Source: an uncultured Alphaproteobacteria bacterium (lineage in GTDB: Bacteria > Pseudomonadota > Alphaproteobacteria > RF32 > CAG-239). From it: DNA of 9,393 nucleotides. The notes beneath the pieces are model-generated. The model saw only the letters and a program-made list of their open reading frames with translations. It had not been told where the DNA came from and did no database searches. The stretch spans positions 1-9,393 of the forward strand of contig URWU01000041.1 in NCBI GenBank assembly GCA_900551585.1. Reading direction: 5' to 3'. This document shows, piece by piece, positions 6,728-9,393 of this stretch (its first letter is position 1; each line of letters starts with the position of its first letter). The translations under genes and the position numbers were made by a program.

Positions 6728-6851
6728 AAATCCGTTTTGTGGGTAAATAATATAGAAATTGCGAATAAAATGTTCAGTCATGTACCTCTATGTACACTCT
6801 TTCACATTTTTTCTTATTTCTTATTATTTTCCGCACAAAACGAATTTTTAT
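6724..6851. repeat. 20-bp imperfect inverted repeat spanning convergent gap
   Basis: The left arm (6724-6743, beginning at the peroxiredoxin stop codon) and the right arm (6832-6851) pair at 18 of 20 positions around an 88-nt interior. The core is CCGTTTTGTG on the left and CACAAAACG on the right. Each arm ends outward in a T-run in its own reading direction, so the pair could act as a loose bidirectional terminator; it could also mark a tiny MITE-like element. The interior holds ATGTAC twice (6780-6785 and 6790-6795, exactly 10 bp apart) and a pyrimidine-rich tract. Confidence 0.55.
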
Positions 6852-6869
6852 CAAGTTTTCTAAAGATGA

Positions 6870-7175
6870 TTAAGTTATCATCTGGTCTAACATCAATTCA
6901 ATAGGCTCGGTAACCGGCGGAATGTCAATTTCCGGCGGGTCGACAAATTCGATTTTTAGGCTTTTGTCATAGCATTGAGCGATATTAAGCAGGCTAATCA
7001 ACGGTAATTGCAGCCACTTTTTTGAGCCGTTTTCATATTTAATCAGGCTTTTAACACTAAAATCCGTGATATAAGCGGCTTCCTGAATGCTGAGCCCTCT
7101 TTCCAGACGCAGATTTTTCAGCTGCCGGCTTAAATGGCCGCTGACTTGAGATTTTATCATTTTGGGTATTCTCAT
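6870..7175 (-). CDS. XRE/Cro-type HTH regulator
   Basis: A 101-aa protein with an XRE-type helix-turn-helix at about residues 15-76. The segment LKNLRLERGLSIQEAAYITDF is followed by the recognition-helix region VKSLIKYENG, ending with LLNIAQCYD. The 25-residue C-terminal tail is acidic and proline-rich (PPEIDIPPVTEPIE) and has no recognised fold. It is probably a DNA-binding transcriptional regulator. AAAGGAG (complement of 7184-7190) lies eight bases before the ATG. Directly upstream on the same strand are a perfect palindrome (7192-7219) and a terminator-tailed structured segment, suggesting regulated expression. No toxin-like gene is adjacent, so an antitoxin role has no support here. It is convergent with the peroxiredoxin gene. 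Confidence 0.87.
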   Translation of the reverse strand: MRIPKMIKSQVSGHLSRQLKNLRLERGLSIQEAAYITDFSVKSLIKYENGSKKWLQLPLISLLNIAQCYDKSLKIEFVDPPEIDIPPVTEPIELMLDQMIT

Positions 7176-7191
7176 TTTATAAACTCCTTTA

Positions 7192-7219
7192 AGTTTTGTT
7201 TAGGTTATTAAACAAAACT
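7192..7219. promoter_or_regulatory. Perfect palindrome upstream of XRE gene, candidate operator
   Basis: AGTTTTGTTTA (7192-7202), a 6-bp spacer, then TAAACAAAACT (7209-7219): an 11-bp perfect inverted repeat ending two bases from the Shine-Dalgarno of the XRE gene. Its position and symmetry suit an autoregulatory operator. As RNA it would form a hairpin next to the ribosome-binding site. It overlaps the U-tract and the last stem bases of the upstream terminator. Confidence 0.55.
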
Positions 7220-7246
7220 CGCCTTAAAGGTCATCTCTAAGGCGAG
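7209..7246 (-). terminator. Intrinsic terminator of the structured RNA / XRE leader
   Basis: On the minus strand, CTCGCCTTA (complement of 7238-7246) pairs perfectly over nine bases with TAAGGCGAG (complement of 7218-7226) around an 11-nt loop, followed at once by TTTTGTTTA. It lies 34 bp upstream of the XRE start codon, so transcripts from the upstream promoter should stop before that gene unless read-through occurs. Confidence 0.75.
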
Positions 7247-7382
7247 GGAGTTCGAAACTGCGCTAAACAGTCTGAGTTATTCGTGTAACCTTATTTCCTC
7301 AGCTCCCTCAAATCAAAGAGGAGCGAGTTATTTTTAGCGTGGAGCTTCGACACTCCGTTTCCGGCTAACCACTTCCGAAAAC
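7209..7382 (-). ncRNA. Putative structured small RNA or attenuated leader, unknown family
   Basis: About 174 nt on the minus strand between a promoter-like sequence and an intrinsic terminator. Pairings seen (plus coordinates): 7375-7382 with 7357-7364 (8 bp, one G-U) at the very 5' end; 7353-7356 with 7341-7344; 7333-7339 with 7261-7267 (7 bp, long range), enclosing a hairpin of 7318-7324 with 7302-7309 (one bulge) and a hairpin around 7272-7302 (CTGAG/CTCAG, GTTA/TAAC). GAGGGAG (complement of 7303-7309) can instead pair with CTCCCTC (complement of 7244-7250). That pairing excludes the 7302-7324 hairpin and takes three bases of the terminator stem. I recognise no Rfam family: it does not look like tmRNA, SRP RNA, RNase P or canonical 6S. 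A dispersed palindromic repeat is the main alternative. Confidence 0.5.
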
Positions 7383-7416
7383 AGTCAAATCATATCAGCT
7401 AAATTATAATTTTCAA
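7383..7416 (-). promoter_or_regulatory. Sigma-70-like promoter for the structured RNA
   Basis: On the minus strand, TTGAAA (complement of 7411-7416), a 16-bp spacer and TATGAT (complement of 7389-7394); each hexamer matches consensus at five of six positions. The predicted start, about seven bases downstream, falls at 7381-7382, exactly where the first stem of the structured segment begins. Spacer and -35 match the putative peroxiredoxin promoter. Confidence 0.6.
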
Positions 7417-7465
7417 TTAATAAAACTTCAGAGAGAAAAAATCCGCATAAGACGTGTTATCCTGC

Positions 7466-7780
7466 TTTATTGCCTGCTCCAAAGGACAGCTGGGGCTGGG
7501 TGATGATAAGGCTGAGACCCTTCGACTGCGCTCAGGGTGACAATATTGCTGTATCGTTTGACTGGATTTTTCGGAAGAGCCTCAAAATGACGATAGCGGC
7601 TGAGATGTTTCGATTTCGTTCAGGGTGACAATAGGCTACATTATTTAACTGGATTCTTCCACTTCGCTATGCTCCGTGTCAGAATGACGGTAGCCGTTGG
7701 GTGACATTATTCTGGGCGAGCAACGCGAGCAGGGAGACAGCAATCTGATAGGATTAAACGCCCTTGCGTTTATTGCCTGC
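7466..7780. repeat. Non-coding repeat cluster with flanking 12-bp direct repeats
   Basis: No gene is seen between the structured RNA and umuC. TTTATTGCCTGC occurs at 7466-7477 and again at 7769-7780. Between them lies a cluster of degenerate palindromic repeats. Type A (GGCTGAGA, then TTCGA, TCAGGGTGACAATA) begins at 7510 and at 7598. Type B (ACTGGATTYTTC, then TCARAATGACG) begins at 7561 and at 7648. The composite A-B unit is thus tandemly duplicated with a period of about 88 bp; the second B has a 10-bp insertion. A degraded third GGGTGACA lies at 7699-7706. Such motifs resemble dispersed intergenic palindromic repeats of bacterial genomes. Confidence 0.7.
7756..7771 (-). terminator. Possible umuC terminator hairpin
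   Basis: On the minus strand AAACGC, loop AAGG, GCGTTT, then AATCC, about 20 bp after the umuC stop codon. The stem is perfect over six bases but the T-run is only three bases, so termination would be weak. Confidence 0.4.
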
Positions 7781-7790
7781 GTCCCTGACC

Positions 7791-9038
7791 TCAGGCGCGG
7801 ACGGTAGCAATGCCGTTCCAGTCGGTGGTGTAGCTTGATGATTTGAATTCGCGGCGGATATAGTGTCTGACGCCGCCGGCCTGTGAGCCGAAATAGATAC
7901 TTTTGCGTCCCATTTTGCTGTTGATTTTATCAAAAGCCTGCATGAGTTTTTGTTCCCGGCCGTGGTCTTCTTCTTTATCAAGCAAATCAGGCTGCGGATT
8001 ATGCAGGTCGCGGATATTAACCAGCGTGATGCCGGCGCGTTTATAAAAAATATCATCGCGATAAATTTGTTTTAAGCCCTTATCCATGGCCTGCAAAAAT
8101 TTTGCCGTGTTGTTGGTTGCAGATTCCAGACTGACCAGAACGGAATTTTGATATTGTTCATGGTGCGGGTTGAAACGGTTGGTGCTGACGAAGACGATGA
8201 TTCCCTGCGCCAGACTGTTTTGGTGGCGCAGCCGGTGGCAGGCGCTGTCGACAAACTCGGCAATAATTTGTTTCAGCAGGGTATAATCTTTGATTTCATT
8301 CTCAAAAGTACGGGAAGAAATAATACTTTGCTGCTGTTCTTCGGCTTCAATTTCCAGACAGGGGGTGCCGTTTAGTTCCATAACGGTTTTCTCCAGGCCG
8401 ATACCGAAAGCTTTACGCAGCATTTTGAGCGGGGAAAGGCGCAGTTCCTCAGCGCTGAAAATTCCCATGAATTTAAGCTTTTGGGCAATGCGGCGCCCGA
8501 CACCCCAGATGTCGATGACTTCCATTTTGCTTAAGTGCATTGAGATTTGCGGCAGTTCGTGCAGAAAATAAATCTTGTCATGTTTTTTGGCATAGTCGCC
8601 GGCGATTTTGCATAAGGTTTTGGTCGGGGCAATGCCGATAGAAACCGAAATACCGATATATTGCAAAACCTTTTGGCGGAAATTGCGGCAGATTTCTTCA
8701 TAATCAATATTATCGGGCAGGCGGACAAAAGCTTCATCAATGGAATAAATTTCCAAATTTTGAAACTCCCGGCGAATCAGATTCATGACGCGTTTGGAAA
8801 TATCGGCATAAAGCTCGTAGTTGGAAGACAGCGCTATGCCGTTGTTGGCGGTGAAGAAGCGCTCGACTTTGAAAAAAGGGACGGCCATGCCAATACCCAG
8901 AGCTTTTGCTTCATAAGAGCGGGCGACAACGCAGCCGTCATTGTTGGAGAGGACGACGACCGGGCGGTTTTTGAGTTTGGGCTGGAAAATGCGCTCGCAG
9001 GAAACAAAGAAGTTGTCGCAGTCAATGAGGGCAAACAT
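7791..9038 (-). CDS. umuC: Y-family DNA polymerase V catalytic subunit UmuC
   Basis: A 415-aa protein aligning along its length with E. coli UmuC (422 aa). It has catalytic Asp6 in the N-terminal MFALIDCDNFFVSCE block, Asp101-Glu102 in the EIYSIDEAF motif (same numbering as E. coli), VVVLSNNDGC and SSNYELYADIS. The steric-gate position 11 is Phe instead of Tyr. Downstream are a thumb helix-hairpin-helix region (about 170-215), a little-finger domain (about 240-345) and the UmuC-specific C-terminus with YFGSQAG and SYTTDW. The expected beta-clamp motif (QLNLF in E. coli) appears as QPDLLD (349-354), a poor match. It performs error-prone translesion synthesis with processed UmuD. Its ATG is three bases after the umuD stop (TGA-GCC-ATG), with no clear Shine-Dalgarno of its own, suggesting translational coupling. 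Confidence 0.97.
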   Translation of the reverse strand: MFALIDCDNFFVSCERIFQPKLKNRPVVVLSNNDGCVVARSYEAKALGIGMAVPFFKVERFFTANNGIALSSNYELYADISKRVMNLIRREFQNLEIYSIDEAFVRLPDNIDYEEICRNFRQKVLQYIGISVSIGIAPTKTLCKIAGDYAKKHDKIYFLHELPQISMHLSKMEVIDIWGVGRRIAQKLKFMGIFSAEELRLSPLKMLRKAFGIGLEKTVMELNGTPCLEIEAEEQQQSIISSRTFENEIKDYTLLKQIIAEFVDSACHRLRHQNSLAQGIIVFVSTNRFNPHHEQYQNSVLVSLESATNNTAKFLQAMDKGLKQIYRDDIFYKRAGITLVNIRDLHNPQPDLLDKEEDHGREQKLMQAFDKINSKMGRKSIYFGSQAGGVRHYIRREFKSSSYTTDWNGIATVRA

Positions 9039-9041
9039 GGC

Positions 9042-9346
9042 TCAAAGCTTGCGGAAAACCGCCGAGACGGCACCCCAGATAACCAAAGGTTCATCTTTTT
9101 TCAGGAAAAAAGGCGCATATTTATCATTCTCGGGCATGAGGCAAATTTGGTTATTTTGGTTTTTGAAGCGGCGCACAACCAGTTCGTTGTTTTGTTCGAC
9201 AACGATAATCTGATTATGGGTGATGGACAGGGAACGGTCGACGACCAAAAAATCGCCATCGATGATTCCGGCGTTTTTCATTGCGTCGCCGCTGACTTTT
9301 AGGAAATAAGTTGCTGCCTTATGCGGGACCAAAAACTGGTTTAAAT
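9042..9346 (-). CDS. umuD: UmuD-like S24 peptidase, 5'-truncated by contig end
   Basis: About 100 codons are visible. The frame stays open past the TTG at 9332 into the adapter junction, and its extra residues LNQFLVPH match the DLNQLLIQH segment of E. coli UmuD. The start, cleavage site and promoter (including any LexA box) are therefore missing. The S24 fold is clear: TYFLKVSGDAM carries the nucleophile Ser, followed by DGDFLVVD, and the end (WGAVSAVF) matches UmuD. At the position of catalytic Lys97 (TVKKL in E. coli) the sequence reads VVRRF, so Arg replaces Lys. It should be the RecA-activated self-cleaving accessory subunit of Pol V. Whether it can cleave itself is doubtful given the substitution. 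It is upstream of, and coupled to, umuC. Confidence 0.92.
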
Positions 9347-9393
9347 CTGTCTCTTATACACATCTCCGAGCCCACGAGACGGAGCTACATCTC
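9347..9393 (+). other. Nextera i7-side adapter (synthetic)
   Basis: Artificial sequence: the Tn5 mosaic end CTGTCTCTTATACACATCT (9347-9365), the Nextera read-2 segment, an 8-base index (GGAGCTAC) and the first bases of the P7 oligo. Genomic sequence ends at 9346. With the left adapter it forms perfect 19-bp terminal inverted repeats that must not be read as a transposon. Confidence 0.98.

Noticed and set aside
6772..6796. GTTC/GTAC motifs as a LexA (SOS) box
   Set aside because: The spacing does not fit GTTC-N7-GTTC or the CTG-N10-CAG pattern, and the site is far from umuDC, whose promoter lies outside the window.
6870..7175. XRE protein as the antitoxin of a toxin-antitoxin pair
   Set aside because: No small toxin-like gene lies on either side; the neighbours are a peroxiredoxin gene and non-coding DNA.
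7244..7265. GTTCGAAAC resembling a tRNA T-loop
   Set aside because: The flanking 5-bp stem does not form, and no anticodon or acceptor arm can be built on either strand.
7510..7706. Regularly repeated motifs that could be a CRISPR array
   Set aside because: Two different degenerate repeat types alternate, copies are not identical, there are no constant-length unique spacers, and no cas genes are present.
8661..9302. 213-codon open frame on the plus strand antisense to umuC/umuD
   Set aside because: It is a shadow frame over two well-supported genes, with low-complexity composition and no recognisable domain or ribosome-binding site.
33..9365. Perfect 19-bp terminal inverted repeats suggesting a transposon bounded by Tn5-like ends
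   Set aside because: They are the engineered Tn5 mosaic ends of Nextera adapters, joined to primer and index sequences on both sides.

Overview
The window is a 9,295-bp piece of bacterial DNA (positions 52-9346) capped on both ends by Illumina Nextera adapter sequence (1-51 and 9347-9393). The biological ends are therefore library or assembly ends, and the first and last genes are cut off by them. Composition looks moderate in GC by eye. The genes use strong purine-rich Shine-Dalgarno sites, and several putative promoters read TTGAAA, a 16-bp spacer, then TATNNT. The gene set (E. coli-like UmuDC, a flavin reductase-rubredoxin fusion typical of anaerobes and microaerobes, a Prx6-type peroxiredoxin, a WYL-tailed Pif1-type helicase) suggests an uncultured Gram-negative bacterium of a low-oxygen habitat. 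A gut-type alphaproteobacterium is my best guess, held with low confidence.

Layout, left to right. A 5'-truncated HExxH protein (+) meets a Pif1-like helicase (-) tail to tail, with stop codons overlapping in TTAA. Divergent from the helicase is a flavin reductase-rubredoxin fusion (+), followed by a hairpin-rich convergent gap. Next is a three-gene minus-strand cluster: a CPA1 K+/H+ antiporter without its usual cytosolic tail, a histidine phosphatase, and a K+ channel. Divergent from it is a peroxiredoxin (+). A convergent gap bounded by a 20-bp inverted repeat separates this from a small XRE-type regulator (-). The rest is a roughly 615-bp non-coding region and a umuD-umuC pair (-).

The non-coding region 7176-7790 holds the most interesting structure. 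Reading on the minus strand, there is a promoter-like sequence, then about 174 nt with many nested complementary segments beginning almost exactly at the predicted start site, then a good intrinsic terminator. A perfect 11-bp-arm palindrome follows, directly upstream of the XRE ribosome-binding site. This looks like a self-contained small RNA gene or an attenuated leader of the regulator. Beside it is a tandem A-B-A-B cluster of degenerate palindromic repeats flanked by a 12-bp direct repeat.

Functionally the window combines oxidative and nitrosative defence (flavoreductase-rubredoxin, peroxiredoxin), DNA damage tolerance (UmuDC, Pif1-like helicase) and K+ homeostasis. Two protein-level oddities stand out. 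The rubredoxin domain of the fusion has its own near-perfect internal Shine-Dalgarno and ATG, so it may also be made alone. The UmuD homologue has Arg where the catalytic Lys of the Ser-Lys dyad is expected.
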